DNA of 64,000 bases from Pseudomonas abieticivorans (lineage in GTDB: Bacteria > Pseudomonadota > Gammaproteobacteria > Pseudomonadales > Pseudomonadaceae): NCBI RefSeq assembly GCF_023509015.1, contig NZ_CP094975.1, positions 1,371,501-1,435,500 of the forward strand, read 5' to 3'. This document shows, piece after piece, positions 39,386 to 51,678 of this stretch (its first letter is position 1; each line of letters opens with the position of its first letter). The notes beneath the pieces are model-generated. The model was not told the origin of the DNA. It did not search any database and saw only the letters and a program-made list of their open reading frames with translations. The position numbers and the translations under genes were made by a program.

Positions 39386-39465
39386 AGCGTAATGATTTCA
39401 GTACGAAGCAAGCACAAGCCCGCAGTACAAGGCTCTGATCCCCGTAGGCTTTTTTACCCGCCCCA

Positions 39466-39489
39466 GGCTGTAGCGATTTCGCTACAGCC
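39466..39489. promoter_or_regulatory. Candidate GcsR binding site (24-base palindrome)
   Basis: The palindrome has arms GGCTGTAGCGA and TCGCTACAGCC around a TT centre. The inner TGTAGCG-N4-CGCTACA resembles the 18-base GcsR/TyrR-type site form. It is centred about 65 bases upstream of the -24 element, a normal enhancer position. Confidence 0.6.
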
Positions 39490-39539
39490 AATCGACCCAA
39501 AAACACGCCAATCCCCTGATTTTAAAGGCTAAAAGCAGG

Positions 39540-39556
39540 TTGGCAGTAAACTTGCT
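39540..39556 (+). promoter_or_regulatory. Sigma-54 (-24/-12) promoter of the gcv operon
   Basis: TTGGCAGTAAACTTGCT has GG and GC separated by exactly 10 bases, as sigma-54 promoters require, and closely follows the TTGGCAC-N5-TTGCT consensus. It lies 85 bases before the gcvH start. Confidence 0.85.
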
Positions 39557-39574
39557 ATGTACTCCCTCAGACTC

Positions 39575-39623
39575 GCTCGGTATGCCCCGAGCACCTGTAT
39601 TGATGTGCCAGCCGTAATCTGGC
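39575..39623 (+). other. Two small hairpins in the gcvH leader
   Basis: GCTCGG (39575) pairs with CCGAGC (39587), and GCCAG (39607) pairs with CTGGC (39619). I see no glycine-riboswitch core, so these are unassigned leader structures. Confidence 0.35.
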
Positions 39624-39640
39624 CGACCTGAGGAGTTTCC

Positions 39641-40018
39641 ATGAGCGAATTGCGTTTTACCGTCGAACACGAATGGCTGCGCGTTGAGGCTGACGGCAGC
39701 GTCACGGTTGGCATCACCCCGTTCGCTCAGAACGCCCTGGGTGACGTGGTATTCGTACAGCTACCTGACCTGGCCACCTACGCCAAGGACGCCGAAGTCT
39801 CGGTCCTGGAATCGGTGAAGGCCGCCAGCAGCATCACCATGCCAATAGACGGCGAAGTGGTCGAAGTGAACAGCGCGCTCGACGGTGAGCCGGAATTGGT
39901 CAACGAAGATGCCTTGGGCGCCGGCTGGTTCTTCCGCTTCGTCCCGGCCGACGCCAGCCAGATCGATGCCCTGCTTGACCAGCAGGCTTACGACAACCTG
40001 ATCAGCGCCGAAGGTTGA
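39641..40018 (+). CDS. gcvH: Glycine cleavage system H protein
   Basis: The 125-residue lipoyl carrier shuttles the aminomethyl group between GcvP and GcvT. The lipoylated Lys is in [10 protein letters not shown], with the usual hammerhead fold sequence around [29 protein letters not shown] precedes the ATG. It is the first gene of the operon, under the -24/-12 promoter, and gcvP starts 8 bases after its stop. Confidence 0.97.
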   Translation: MSELRFTVEHEWLRVEADGSVTVGITPFAQNALGDVVFVQLPDLATYAKDAEVSVLESVKAASSITMPIDGEVVEVNSALDGEPELVNEDALGAGWFFRFVPADASQIDALLDQQAYDNLISAEG

Positions 40019-40026
40019 GACCCGCC

Positions 40027-42876
40027 ATGACTACTTCCCTGAACACCCAGAACGAATTCATCGCCCGCCACATTGGCCCGCGCCAGGCAGACGAAGCCGC
40101 CATGTTGCAGGCCCTGGGCTTCGACAGCCTGGAGGCGCTGAGCGCCAGCGTGATCCCGGAAAGCATCAAGGGCACCAGCGTGCTCGACATGGGCGAAGGC
40201 CAGGGTGAAGCCGAAGCGTTGGCGGCCATCAAAGCCATCGCCGGCAAAAACCAGTTGTTCAAGACCTACATCGGCCAGGGCTACTACAACTGCCACACCC
40301 CGGCACCGATCCTGCGCAACCTGCTGGAAAACCCAGCCTGGTACACCGCCTACACGCCGTACCAGCCAGAAATCTCCCAGGGCCGCCTGGAGTCGCTGCT
40401 CAACTACCAGACCCTGATCAGCGACCTGACCGGCTTGCCGATCTCCAACTCCTCCTTGCTGGACGAAGCCACCGCGGCTGCCGAGGCCATGACCTTCTGC
40501 AAGCGCCTGAGCAAGAACAAGGGCAGCCACCGCTTTTTCGCCTCCAGCCACTGCCACCCGCAAACCCTGGACGTGCTGCGTACCCGTGCCGAGCCGCTGG
40601 GCATCACCGTAGTCGTGGAAGACGAGCGCGAGTTGGGCGACGTCAGCGACTACTTCGGCGCGCTGCTGCAATACCCGGCCACCAACGGCGACCTGTTCGA
40701 TTACCGTGAGCTGGTCGAGCGCTTCCACGGCGTGAACGCCCTGGTGGCCGTGGCCGCTGACCTGCTGGCCCTGACACTGTTGGCGGCCCCGGGCGAATTC
40801 GGGGCCGACGTGGCCATCGGCAGCGCCCAGCGCTTTGGCGTGCCACTGGGTTTCGGTGGCCCGCACGCTGCCTACTTTGCCACCCGTGATGCGTACAAAC
40901 GCGACATGCCGGGCCGCCTGGTCGGCATGTCCGTCGATCGCTTCGGCAAACCGGCCCTGCGCCTGGCCATGCAAACCCGCGAGCAGCATATCCGCCGCGA
41001 GAAGGCCACCAGCAACATCTGCACCGCGCAGGTGCTGCTGGCCAACATCGCCAGCATGTACGCCGTTTACCATGGCCCGGTGGGCCTGAAACAAATCGCC
41101 CAGCGTACCCACCAGTTGACCGCCATCCTGGCCCAGGGCCTGGTCGCCCAGGGCGTCGCGGTAGAGCAGGAATACTTTTTCGACACCCTGACCCTTGCCA
41201 CCGGCAGCGCCACCGCCGAGTTGCACGCCAAGGCCCACGCCGCCGGGATCAACCTGCGGGTGGTGGATGACCTGCGCCTGGGCCTGTCCCTGGACGAAAC
41301 CAGCCGCCAGGCTGACGTCGAAGCCTTGTGGGCCCTGTTCGGCGGCGTGCAGCCCTCGTTCGCAAGCCTTGCCGCTACCGTCCAAAGCCGCCTGCCGGCC
41401 GCCCTGCTGCGCCAATCGGCGCTCCTGACGCACCCGGTGTTCAACCGCTACCACTCCGAAACCGAGCTGATGCGCTACCTGCGCAAACTGGCCGACAAGG
41501 ACCTGGCGCTGGACCGCACCATGATCCCGCTGGGCTCGTGCACCATGAAGCTCAACGCCGCCAGCGAGATGATCCCGATCACGTGGCCGGAGTTCGGCAG
41601 CCTGCACCCCTTCGCACCAGCCGAGCAAAGCCAGGGCTACAAACAACTGACCGACGAACTGGAAGCCATGCTCTGCGCCGCCACCGGCTACGATGCCGTG
41701 TCGCTGCAACCAAACGCCGGCTCCCAGGGTGAATACGCGGGCCTGCTGGCCATTCGCGCCTACCACCAGAGCCGTGGCGATGAGCGCCGCGACATCTGCC
41801 TGATCCCCTCGTCGGCCCACGGCACCAACCCGGCTACCGCGCACATGGCTGGCATGCGCGTGGTCGTCACGGCCTGCGATACCCGCGGCAACGTCGACAT
41901 CGACGACCTGCGCGCCAAGGCTCTGGAGCACCGCGAGCATTTGGCCGCGCTGATGATCACCTACCCGTCCACCCACGGCGTGTTCGAGGAAGGCATTCGC
42001 GAGATCTGCGCGATCGTGCACGACAACGGCGGCCAGGTGTACATCGACGGCGCCAACATGAACGCCATGGTCGGCCTGTGCGCACCGGGCAAGTTCGGCG
42101 GCGACGTCTCGCACCTCAACCTGCACAAGACCTTTTGCATCCCCCACGGCGGTGGTGGCCCGGGCGTCGGCCCGATCGGGGTTAAATCGCACCTGGCACC
42201 GTTCCTGCCAGGCCACGGCCAGATGGACCGCAAGCAAGGCGCGGTGTGCGCCGCCCCGTACGGCAGTGCCAGCATCCTGCCGATCACCTGGATGTATATC
42301 CGCATGATGGGTGGCGCCGGCCTCAAGCGCGCGTCGCAATTGGCCATTTTGAACGCCAACTACATCTCGCGCCGCCTGGAAGAGCACTATCCTGTGCTGT
42401 ACTCCGGCAGCAATGGCCTGGTGGCCCACGAATGCATCCTGGACCTGCGCCCGTTGAAAGAAACCAGCGGCATCAGCGTCGATGACGTGGCCAAGCGCCT
42501 GATCGATTTCGGTTTCCATGCCCCGACCATGTCGTTCCCGGTGGCGGGCACGCTGATGATCGAGCCGACCGAAAGCGAATCCAAGGAAGAACTGGACCGC
42601 TTCATCAATGCCATGATCCAGATTCGCGAAGAGATCCGTGCAGTGGAAGCGGGCACCTTGGACAAGGACGATAACCCGCTGAAAAATGCACCCCATACGG
42701 CGGCCGAGCTGGTCGGTGAATGGGCCCACGCCTACAGCCGCGAACAGGCGGTGTACCCGCTGGCCTCGCTGGTGGAAAGCAAGTACTGGCCGCCGGTCGG
42801 GCGTGTGGACAACGTGTTCGGCGACCGCAACCTGGTGTGCGCCTGCCCGTCGATCGAGGCTTACCAGGAAAGCTAA
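40027..42876 (+). CDS. gcvP: Glycine dehydrogenase (decarboxylating), P protein
   Basis: The PLP enzyme decarboxylates glycine and passes the aminomethyl group to lipoylated GcvH. The 949 residues form the usual single-chain double-length P protein. The PLP Lys lies in [18 protein letters not shown] in the C-terminal half, with [11 protein letters not shown] and IDGANMNA before it. The start [11 protein letters not shown] is the family start. In P. aeruginosa glyA2 comes next, but here the next gene is sdaA. Confidence 0.97.
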   Translation: MTTSLNTQNEFIARHIGPRQADEAAMLQALGFDSLEALSASVIPESIKGTSVLDMGEGQGEAEALAAIKAIAGKNQLFKTYIGQGYYNCHTPAPILRNLLENPAWYTAYTPYQPEISQGRLESLLNYQTLISDLTGLPISNSSLLDEATAAAEAMTFCKRLSKNKGSHRFFASSHCHPQTLDVLRTRAEPLGITVVVEDERELGDVSDYFGALLQYPATNGDLFDYRELVERFHGVNALVAVAADLLALTLLAAPGEFGADVAIGSAQRFGVPLGFGGPHAAYFATRDAYKRDMPGRLVGMSVDRFGKPALRLAMQTREQHIRREKATSNICTAQVLLANIASMYAVYHGPVGLKQIAQRTHQLTAILAQGLVAQGVAVEQEYFFDTLTLATGSATAELHAKAHAAGINLRVVDDLRLGLSLDETSRQADVEALWALFGGVQPSFASLAATVQSRLPAALLRQSALLTHPVFNRYHSETELMRYLRKLADKDLALDRTMIPLGSCTMKLNAASEMIPITWPEFGSLHPFAPAEQSQGYKQLTDELEAMLCAATGYDAVSLQPNAGSQGEYAGLLAIRAYHQSRGDERRDICLIPSSAHGTNPATAHMAGMRVVVTACDTRGNVDIDDLRAKALEHREHLAALMITYPSTHGVFEEGIREICAIVHDNGGQVYIDGANMNAMVGLCAPGKFGGDVSHLNLHKTFCIPHGGGGPGVGPIGVKSHLAPFLPGHGQMDRKQGAVCAAPYGSASILPITWMYIRMMGGAGLKRASQLAILNANYISRRLEEHYPVLYSGSNGLVAHECILDLRPLKETSGISVDDVAKRLIDFGFHAPTMSFPVAGTLMIEPTESESKEELDRFINAMIQIREEIRAVEAGTLDKDDNPLKNAPHTAAELVGEWAHAYSREQAVYPLASLVESKYWPPVGRVDNVFGDRNLVCACPSIEAYQES

Positions 42877-42898
42877 GCCTCGCGGCTTGGCCGGATAT

Positions 42899-42970
42899 GT
42901 GCGGTGTTTGCTGGGCGGATGCTCCTATGGGACTTGTATACCCGTGTAGGAGCATCCGCGAACACCGCAC
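42899..42970. repeat. Inverted repeat between gcvP and sdaA
   Basis: GTGCGGTGTT then CGGATGCTCCTA on the left is answered by TAGGAGCATCCG then AACACCGCAC on the right. The pairing has a 19-base loop and a small bulge. The TAGGAGCATCCGCG arm is REP-like. It occupies most of the 136-base gap inside the operon. Confidence 0.75.
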
Positions 42971-43012
42971 CGTGGTTTTGGCTGAAATTATGTCTCCATA
43001 GGGAGCCGCTTC

Positions 43013-44389
<1,377 letters not shown>

Positions 44390-44413
44390 CCCATCCAATT
44401 TTAGGAGCCACCA

Positions 44414-45538
44414 ATGTCCACTGAAACCCTGCAACACACCCCGCTGCACGCCCTGCACCTGGAACTGGGCGCGCGCATGGTGCCCTTCGCCGGCTTCGAC
44501 ATGCCCGTGCAATACCCGCTGGGCGTGATGAAGGAACACCTGCACACTCGCGAACTGGCAGGCCTGTTCGACGTGTCGCACATGGGTCAGATTCGCCTGG
44601 TGGGCAGCGATGCCGCCGCAGCCCTGGAAACCCTGGTGCCGGTCGACATCATCGACCTGCCGGTGGGCATGCAGCGCTACGCCATGTTCACTAACGCGCA
44701 CGGCGGCATCCTCGACGACTTGATGGTTGCCAACCTGGGCAACGACGAACTGTTCCTGGTGGTCAACGCCGCCTGCAAGGACCAGGACCTGGCGCACCTC
44801 AAGGCGCACCTGGGCGAGCGTTGCCGCGTCGAGCCGCTGTTCGAGGAGCGCGCCCTGCTGGCCCTGCAAGGCCCGGCCGCCGTCACGGTACTGGCGCGCC
44901 TGGCACCGCACGTTGCCCAGATGACCTTCATGCAGTTCGCCCCCGTGCAGTTGCTGGGCGTGGACTGCTACGTGAGCCGCTCGGGCTACACCGGCGAAGA
45001 TGGTTTTGAAATCTCGGTGCCTGCGGCCCACGCCGAGGCCTTGGCCCGCGCACTGCTGGCCGAGCCTGAAGTCGCGGCCATCGGCCTCGGCGCACGGGAC
45101 TCCCTGCGCCTGGAAGCGGGCCTGTGCCTGTACGGCCACGACATGAACGAACACACCACGCCAATCGAGGCCAGCCTGCTGTGGGCGGTCTCCAAGGCAC
45201 GCCGCGCCGATGGTGCGCGTGCCGGCGGCTTCCCGGGTGCCGCCCAGGTCTTTGCCCAACAACAGCAGGGCGTGGCGCGCAAGCGGGTTGGTTTGTTGCC
45301 TCAAGAACGTACGCCAGTGCGCGAAGGCGCCGAAATCGTCGACGAGGCCGGCACCGTCATCGGCACCGTCTGCAGCGGCGGCTTCGGCCCGACACTCGCA
45401 GCCCCGGTGGCCATGGGTTATGTCGATGCGGCGCATATCGCGATCGATACGCCAGTGTGGGCCATCGTTCGCGGCAAGAAAGTTGCCATGAAAGTCAGCA
45501 AGATGCCGTTCGTAGCACAGCGCTACTATCGCGGCTGA
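44414..45538 (+). CDS. gcvT: Aminomethyltransferase, glycine cleavage T protein
   Basis: The enzyme releases ammonia from the GcvH-bound aminomethyl group and transfers the one-carbon unit to tetrahydrofolate. The 374-residue product shows [26 protein letters not shown] with the conserved Asp/His, and [13 protein letters not shown] for folate binding. AGGAGCC precedes the ATG. It is the last gene of gcvH-gcvP-sdaA-gcvT. Confidence 0.96.
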   Translation: MSTETLQHTPLHALHLELGARMVPFAGFDMPVQYPLGVMKEHLHTRELAGLFDVSHMGQIRLVGSDAAAALETLVPVDIIDLPVGMQRYAMFTNAHGGILDDLMVANLGNDELFLVVNAACKDQDLAHLKAHLGERCRVEPLFEERALLALQGPAAVTVLARLAPHVAQMTFMQFAPVQLLGVDCYVSRSGYTGEDGFEISVPAAHAEALARALLAEPEVAAIGLGARDSLRLEAGLCLYGHDMNEHTTPIEASLLWAVSKARRADGARAGGFPGAAQVFAQQQQGVARKRVGLLPQERTPVREGAEIVDEAGTVIGTVCSGGFGPTLAAPVAMGYVDAAHIAIDTPVWAIVRGKKVAMKVSKMPFVAQRYYRG

Positions 45539-45930
45539 TCCGATTCACCCAGCGGTTTTTGTCGATTGAATTGATACAGTATTTCATATCAATCGGTCGA
45601 CGAAATCAGCGCTGCTCTATTCGAAATCGAACAGGCTTTATAACATTCCGAAATACCTTGAGTGCAGGGCTGTAAGCCTTGGCTGGCCTGACTTACAGGG
45701 CAAGTGGAAAAAGGTAACCAATGGGCGCTTCGCAGGGCTTGTTTTTGCGGGCGAAGTTAGCGTAGAGTTTCTTCACTGTGTTTGCATGGGTCGCTTTGGA
45801 TCGTGACCTGGGCAGTAGCGCCGAGATTTGCTACAACCCGTTCTGCGTCTCTTACTTTCCTGCAATCCAGCCCAGTACTCTTTCATGTGAAAGAAGCTGT
45901 CATTAATTCAAGTTCCAAGGAAATAAGAAA
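45539..45930 (+). other. Long region before the cold-shock gene
   Basis: The 392 bases have no convincing coding frame. An imperfect inverted repeat lies at 45561-45601 (GTCGA..ATTGATA against TATCAAT..TCGAC). A long structured leader would be usual for a cspA-type gene. I cannot place the promoter with confidence. Confidence 0.5.
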
Positions 45931-46143
45931 ATGGCTGAACGTCAGAGCGGTACCGTCAAGTGGTTTAACGACGAGAAAGGTTTTGGTTTTATCACTCCAG
46001 AAAGCGGTCCGGATCTGTTCGTACATTTCCGCGCTATCCAGGGTAACGGCTTCAAGAGCCTGAAAGAAGGCCAGAAAGTGACCTTCGTTTCCGTGCAAGG
46101 CCAGAAGGGCCTGCAGGCTGACGAAGTTCAAGCCGAAGGCTGA
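45931..46143 (+). CDS. Cold-shock-domain protein, CspA family
   Basis: The 70-residue OB-fold RNA chaperone has both RNA-binding motifs intact, KGFGFI (RNP1) and LFVHF (RNP2). It closely resembles pseudomonad CspA/CapB proteins. Such proteins melt RNA secondary structure during cold or general growth. A long upstream region and a strong terminator make it a monocistronic unit. The ribosome-binding site is weak (AAGGAA about 17 bases upstream), so the leader may matter for translation. Confidence 0.95.
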   Translation: MAERQSGTVKWFNDEKGFGFITPESGPDLFVHFRAIQGNGFKSLKEGQKVTFVSVQGQKGLQADEVQAEG

Positions 46144-46162
46144 TTCGTCTCCGTATGAAAGA

Positions 46163-46192
46163 GCCTCTGCTGGCAACAGCAGGGGCTTTTTT
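46163..46192 (+). terminator. Terminator of the cold-shock gene
   Basis: GCCTCTGCTG pairs with CAGCAGGGGC across a GCAA loop, followed by six T, 20 bases after the stop codon. Confidence 0.92.
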
Positions 46193-46230
46193 GTACCCGC
46201 CTGTTACCCGTGAGCAAGGAGCACCACGCC

Positions 46231-46719
46231 ATGCCCAAGCAAATGCTGCGCCCCCAGGGCGACTTCCCCGCTGCCGGGCTCGGTCGCCGGTTGGCGGCCA
46301 TGTTCTATGACTTTTGGCTGTGCCTGGCGCTGCTCATGGTGACCACGCTGGTGTACAAGCTGATCATGATGGCGTTTATCGGCGAAGCACGCCTGCGCGC
46401 CCTGTCCGAGGCTGGCAAGCTGGACGGCGATCCCTTCCTGTCCACGTTGCTGCTATTTGTGCTGTTCGGCTTTTTCGCCAAGTTCTGGACCCATGCCGGG
46501 CAGACCCTGGGTATGCAGGTATGGGGCATACGCGTGCAAAATGCCGATGGCAGCGCGATCAACCTGTGGCAGGCCTTGTTGCGCTTCGTGGTATCGATCG
46601 GCTCGTGGCTGTGCGTTGGCGCAGGCTTTTGGTGGGTGCTGGTGGACGAGCGCAAACGCAGTTGGCACGACCGCTACTCCGAGACCCAGGTGGTGCGCCT
46701 GCCGAAGAAGAAAACCTGA
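46231..46719 (+). CDS. RDD family membrane protein
   Basis: The 162-residue protein shows the RDD signature GRRLAAMFYDFWLCLAL in the first of three or four membrane helices, and a conserved GQTLGMQVWGIRV segment. Members are small inner-membrane proteins, some linked to sodium/proton transport, but the role here is unknown. The ATG with AAGGAG nine bases upstream is preferred to a GTG 21 bases earlier. A bidirectional terminator separates it from lptG. Confidence 0.87.
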   Translation: MPKQMLRPQGDFPAAGLGRRLAAMFYDFWLCLALLMVTTLVYKLIMMAFIGEARLRALSEAGKLDGDPFLSTLLLFVLFGFFAKFWTHAGQTLGMQVWGIRVQNADGSAINLWQALLRFVVSIGSWLCVGAGFWWVLVDERKRSWHDRYSETQVVRLPKKKT

Positions 46720-46731
46720 TACGCCGCCCAT

Positions 46732-46761
46732 AAAAAAACCGACCCTGAGGTCGGTTTTTTT
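46732..46761. terminator. Bidirectional terminator between the RDD gene and lptG
   Basis: AAAAAACCGACC pairs with GGTCGGTTTTTT across a CTGA loop, with T tracts on both strands. Confidence 0.92.
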
Positions 46762-46774
46762 CAGCGTGTGGCCA

Positions 46775-47836
46775 TCAACCCGCTCGGCGCAGCAGCCATA
46801 CCCCGGCCAGGGCGCAGATGCCCGCCGGGATCACCACCGCCAACAGCGGTGGGAAGCCGAACACTTGGCTGGAAGGCCCCAGCAGGTCCTGGATGATGCG
46901 GAAGGTAAAGCCCACCAGTACACCCGTGAACACCCGCTGGCCCAGCGTTACTGAACGCAGCGGGCCGAAGATGAAGGAAATCGCCATCAGTACCAGCGCC
47001 GCCGTCACCAGCGGTTGCATCACCTTGGTCCAGAACGCCAGCCAGTAACGCGCGTTGTTCAGGCCCTGGTCCGCCAGGTAATGGATGTAGCTCCAAAGGC
47101 CGGTGATCGACAGCGACTCGGGCTCCATCACCACCGTGCTGAGCAGTTGCGGCGTCAGGCTGACGTCCCAGCGCACCTGCGGCTCGTTGACCACTTCGGT
47201 GCTGTCGCCATGGAACAGCGTGGTGGTGACCTCGGTAAGGTTCCAGTGGCCACTGTCGTATTGGGCGTTCTTGGCGAAACTGGCGCTTTGCATATGGCGC
47301 TGGTCGTCGAAGTGGTAGCGCGTCACACCGTATAGCAAGCCATTGGGCTGCACGGCGTTGATGTGAATGTACTCCTGACCTTCGCGATGCCACAGGCCGT
47401 GGCGCGAGCTTTGCGCATCGCCACTGCCTTGGGCCAGCGCACGCTCGGCCTGGGCGGTGCTTTCGGTAACCGGGGCCACGTACTCGCCCACCAGCACGCC
47501 GGCGATCATCAGCACCAGCATGGGCTTCATCACCGCCCAGACGATCCGGGCGATGGACACGCCGGCGGCACGCATGATGGTCAGTTCGCTGCTGCTGGCC
47601 AGGCTGCCCAGGCCAATCAGGCAACCGATCAGCGCGGCCATCGGCAGCATGTCATAGACACGCCGCGGGGCCGTGAGCAGGACGAAGCGCCCGGCGTCGA
47701 GCAAGGTGTAGGTGTCACTGATATCGCCCATCTCGTCGATGAACGCGAACAGCGAGGCCAGCCCGAGGATAATCCCCAGTACCGCCAGGATCGCCACGAA
47801 GACACTGCGGCCGATGTACCGGTCGAGCTTAACCAC
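46775..47836 (-). CDS. lptG: LPS export ABC transporter permease LptG
   Basis: The inner-membrane protein pairs with LptF and LptB to extract lipopolysaccharide and push it along the LptC-A-D bridge. The 353 residues have three N-terminal membrane helices, a periplasmic beta-jellyroll middle and three C-terminal helices (LVTAALVLMAISFIFGPLR, then PAGICALAGVWLLRRAG at the end). The start is GTG with AGGAGGTGACCC before it. It overlaps the lptF end by 8 bases. Confidence 0.94.
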   Translation of the reverse strand: MVKLDRYIGRSVFVAILAVLGIILGLASLFAFIDEMGDISDTYTLLDAGRFVLLTAPRRVYDMLPMAALIGCLIGLGSLASSSELTIMRAAGVSIARIVWAVMKPMLVLMIAGVLVGEYVAPVTESTAQAERALAQGSGDAQSSRHGLWHREGQEYIHINAVQPNGLLYGVTRYHFDDQRHMQSASFAKNAQYDSGHWNLTEVTTTLFHGDSTEVVNEPQVRWDVSLTPQLLSTVVMEPESLSITGLWSYIHYLADQGLNNARYWLAFWTKVMQPLVTAALVLMAISFIFGPLRSVTLGQRVFTGVLVGFTFRIIQDLLGPSSQVFGFPPLLAVVIPAGICALAGVWLLRRAG

Positions 47837-48941
47837 GGGTCACCTCCTGGGCACGGCGGCTGGCCATGTTCAGGCGCAGCGGCTCCCAGTACATCAAGCC
47901 AAGGCCGATCACCAGGAAGATTACATGCACCCACCACAAGCCCAGGCTTGCCGGGATCTTGCCTTTTTCCAGAGCGCCGCGGGCGGCCACCAGGATCGTC
48001 AGATACGCCATATACAGAAGAATCGCCGGTAGCAACTTGAGGAAACGGCCCTGGCGCGGGTTGACCCGCGAAAGCGGCACCGCCATCAGGGTGACGATGA
48101 ACACCAGCAGCGGCAGGGACAGGCGCCACTGCAACTCGGCGGCGTCCTTGACCTCACCGTCGATCAGCTTCAGGGTCGGGATCGCATCGCGATCGCTGAC
48201 CTCCTGGCTGACTTCGGGTTTGGGCAGCATCACGCCGTAGGTGTCGTACTTGATGGCACGGTAATCGGCCATGCCCGGGTTACCGTCATAACGGTAGCCG
48301 TTGTCCAGGATCAGGTAGCGGCTGCCATCGGGGCGCACTTCCTGACGGCCTTTGTCGGCCACCAGTACGGAAATGCCGCGGTCCTTCTGGTCGCTCGACA
48401 GGCGCTTCTCGGAAATGAACACACCGCCCAGATTGACCCGGTCGTCAGACAGGGTTTCGGTGTAGGTCACGCGGGTGCCGTCACGCAGCGCCTGGAAGCG
48501 CCCTGGTACCAGGGTGTCGAACTCGGTCATGGCGTCTTGCTGGTTGATCAGCAGGGAAAACTGCGCGGCGCCCAGCGGGGCCAGGCTCAAGCTAAGCCAG
48601 GTGACCAGCAACGCCACCACGGCGGCCGGGAACATCGTCATGGCCAGCAGGCGTTGCTGGCTCATGCCGGTGGCGGCGAGCACGGTCATTTCGCTTTCCA
48701 GGTACAACCGGCCATAGGCCAGCAGGATGCCCAGAAACAGCCCCAGGGGCAGGATCAGTTGCAGGAAGCCTGGCAGACGGTAGCCCATGATCAGGAACAG
48801 CACGCCAGGGTCCAGGGCGCCGGAAGCGGCCTGTGCCAGGTATTTGATGAAGCGCCCGCTCATGATAATCACCAGCAGCACGGCACTCACCGCGCTGAGG
48901 GTGAGCATGACCTCACGGGACAGATAACGGAAGACGATCAA
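47829..48941 (-). CDS. lptF: LPS export ABC transporter permease LptF
   Basis: LptF is the partner of LptG in the LptB2FG exporter. Conserved features are IVFRYLSREVMLTLSAVSAVLLVIIMSGRFIKYL in the first helix, a periplasmic domain (about 100-265) and C-terminal helices with MAVPLSRVNPRQGRF. No ATG fits the conserved start. TTG at 48941 (giving M-IVFRYL) has GGAG nine bases upstream and gives the family length of 370 residues. It diverges from pepA. Confidence 0.92.
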   Translation of the reverse strand: MIVFRYLSREVMLTLSAVSAVLLVIIMSGRFIKYLAQAASGALDPGVLFLIMGYRLPGFLQLILPLGLFLGILLAYGRLYLESEMTVLAATGMSQQRLLAMTMFPAAVVALLVTWLSLSLAPLGAAQFSLLINQQDAMTEFDTLVPGRFQALRDGTRVTYTETLSDDRVNLGGVFISEKRLSSDQKDRGISVLVADKGRQEVRPDGSRYLILDNGYRYDGNPGMADYRAIKYDTYGVMLPKPEVSQEVSDRDAIPTLKLIDGEVKDAAELQWRLSLPLLVFIVTLMAVPLSRVNPRQGRFLKLLPAILLYMAYLTILVAARGALEKGKIPASLGLWWVHVIFLVIGLGLMYWEPLRLNMASRRAQEVTRG

Positions 48942-49227
48942 ACCAGACACTCCAGGGTTGTCAGGCTCGGGGGCCGAACAAGGAAAACACAAGTTGCCAC
49001 GACAGTGACCGGCACGCACAGGGCGAACCACCGAAAAAGTCGGCGCATTATCCTGTGATTGGCCCGCCCTGTCACTTCGTGTACGCATGCGAGCGCGCAA
49101 AGCTGCGCTCAAGGGTTGTCAGCGCCGGCCGGCTGGGCTCAAACTGGGGACTTTGGCATGACCGGCATGCACGCCTCGCACAGCATAGACTCTGCGAAAA
49201 CTGACAGTTCACTCGGGGATCCGATAA

Positions 49228-50718
<1,491 letters not shown>

Positions 50719-50735
50719 ACCTGAACGCCCCTCGG

Positions 50736-50755
50736 TGCGCCGGCTTGCCGGCGCA
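50736..50755. other. Hairpin between pepA and holC
   Basis: TGCGCCGGC pairs perfectly with GCCGGCGCA across a TT loop. No T tract follows, so it is probably an intercistronic mRNA-stability or attenuation structure, not a terminator. Confidence 0.5.
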
Positions 50756-50775
50756 TCGGGAGACGTGGAAAAGTC

Positions 50776-51207
50776 ATGACCAAAGTCGATTTCTACATTT
50801 TACCCAGCGCCGACCCTTCGGCTCGGCTGGACTTTGCCTGCAAGCTGACCGAAAAGGCCTGGCGCATGGGCCACCGCATCTACCTGCATTGCAGCGATGC
50901 CGCCCAACGCGACGACCTGGACGCACGCCTGTGGCAGTTCAAGGGTGAAAGCTTCATCCCCCACAGCGCCGTCGAAGACGACGCCGACGGCCCGATTGCC
51001 TTGGGCCACGGCAGCGCCGAGCCGGGTTCGCACCAAGACCTTTTGGTCAACCTGGACCTGAAGATTCCCGCCTTTGTGCAGCGTTTTGCCCGCGTGGCCG
51101 AAGTGGTGGTCGAAGACCCCGCTATTCGTCAGGCCGCACGGGAGAGTTTCCGTTTCTACCGTGAACAGGGCTATGCTCTGCAAGATCACCGCTTACAGCG
51201 ACTCTGA
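50776..51207 (+). CDS. holC: DNA polymerase III chi subunit
   Basis: Chi links the clamp loader to single-stranded-DNA-binding protein. The 143-residue protein matches HolC from MTKVDFYIL through KAWRMGHRIYLHC, LWQFKGESFIPH and FARVAEVVVED. The pepA-holC order is usual in gamma-proteobacteria. The next gene begins 7 bases after its stop. Confidence 0.94.
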   Translation: MTKVDFYILPSADPSARLDFACKLTEKAWRMGHRIYLHCSDAAQRDDLDARLWQFKGESFIPHSAVEDDADGPIALGHGSAEPGSHQDLLVNLDLKIPAFVQRFARVAEVVVEDPAIRQAARESFRFYREQGYALQDHRLQRL

Positions 51208-51214
51208 GTTCAAG

Positions 51215-51601
51215 ATGGACAATCCCAATTCCCTGCCAAAATCCGCGCACCTGCTGGACGACCTCGAATCGATCCGCAAGCTGCTCGGCGATGACACACT
51301 GCAACCACCCCTGCTGACCGACACCGTCGGTGGCGAGGAGCAAATACCGCTGCTGTTCGATCAGTTGCAAGAACCCAAGGCGCAAACGCCGGCACCTACC
51401 CCGCCGCCAGCACCCAAGCCTGCGGTCGCTGCCACGCCGGCTGAAAACCGCCAGGACACTTTGTTGCACCTGGACCGCGAACTGCGTGCCGCCGCACAAC
51501 TGATCATGCAGGACGTGATCGACGATTTTGCCCCGCACATCGAAACCGAGATCAAGCGCCGGCTTGAGGCGCGGATGGAGCGGCTGCTTAACCAGCAATA
51601 A
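51215..51601 (+). CDS. Hypothetical protein downstream of holC
   Basis: The 128-residue soluble protein has an N-terminal segment (SAHLLDDLESIRKLLGDD), a Pro/Ala-rich linker (around residues 62-80) and a C-terminal helical segment (LIMQDVIDDFAPHIETEIKRRLEARME). It is conserved next to holC in pseudomonads, but I know no function. The start MDNPNS lies 7 bases after holC, so the two are probably cotranslated. Confidence 0.8.
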   Translation: MDNPNSLPKSAHLLDDLESIRKLLGDDTLQPPLLTDTVGGEEQIPLLFDQLQEPKAQTPAPTPPPAPKPAVAATPAENRQDTLLHLDRELRAAAQLIMQDVIDDFAPHIETEIKRRLEARMERLLNQQ

Positions 51602-51678
51602 ATAACAGCAGCCCCTGACTGCCGCCCCGTAACCGCTGCCGATGGCTACGATGCGGCCCCAAGGGGCACCGACTTCGA

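Noticed and set aside
39557..39640. Glycine riboswitch before gcvH
   Set aside because: Only two short hairpins are present. The conserved aptamer core is not seen, and control by a sigma-54 activator is well supported.
39988..42729. A 913-codon open frame on the minus strand opposite gcvP
   Set aside because: It mirrors gcvP codon by codon, has no family motif and no ribosome-binding site. It is an artefact of GC-rich third positions.
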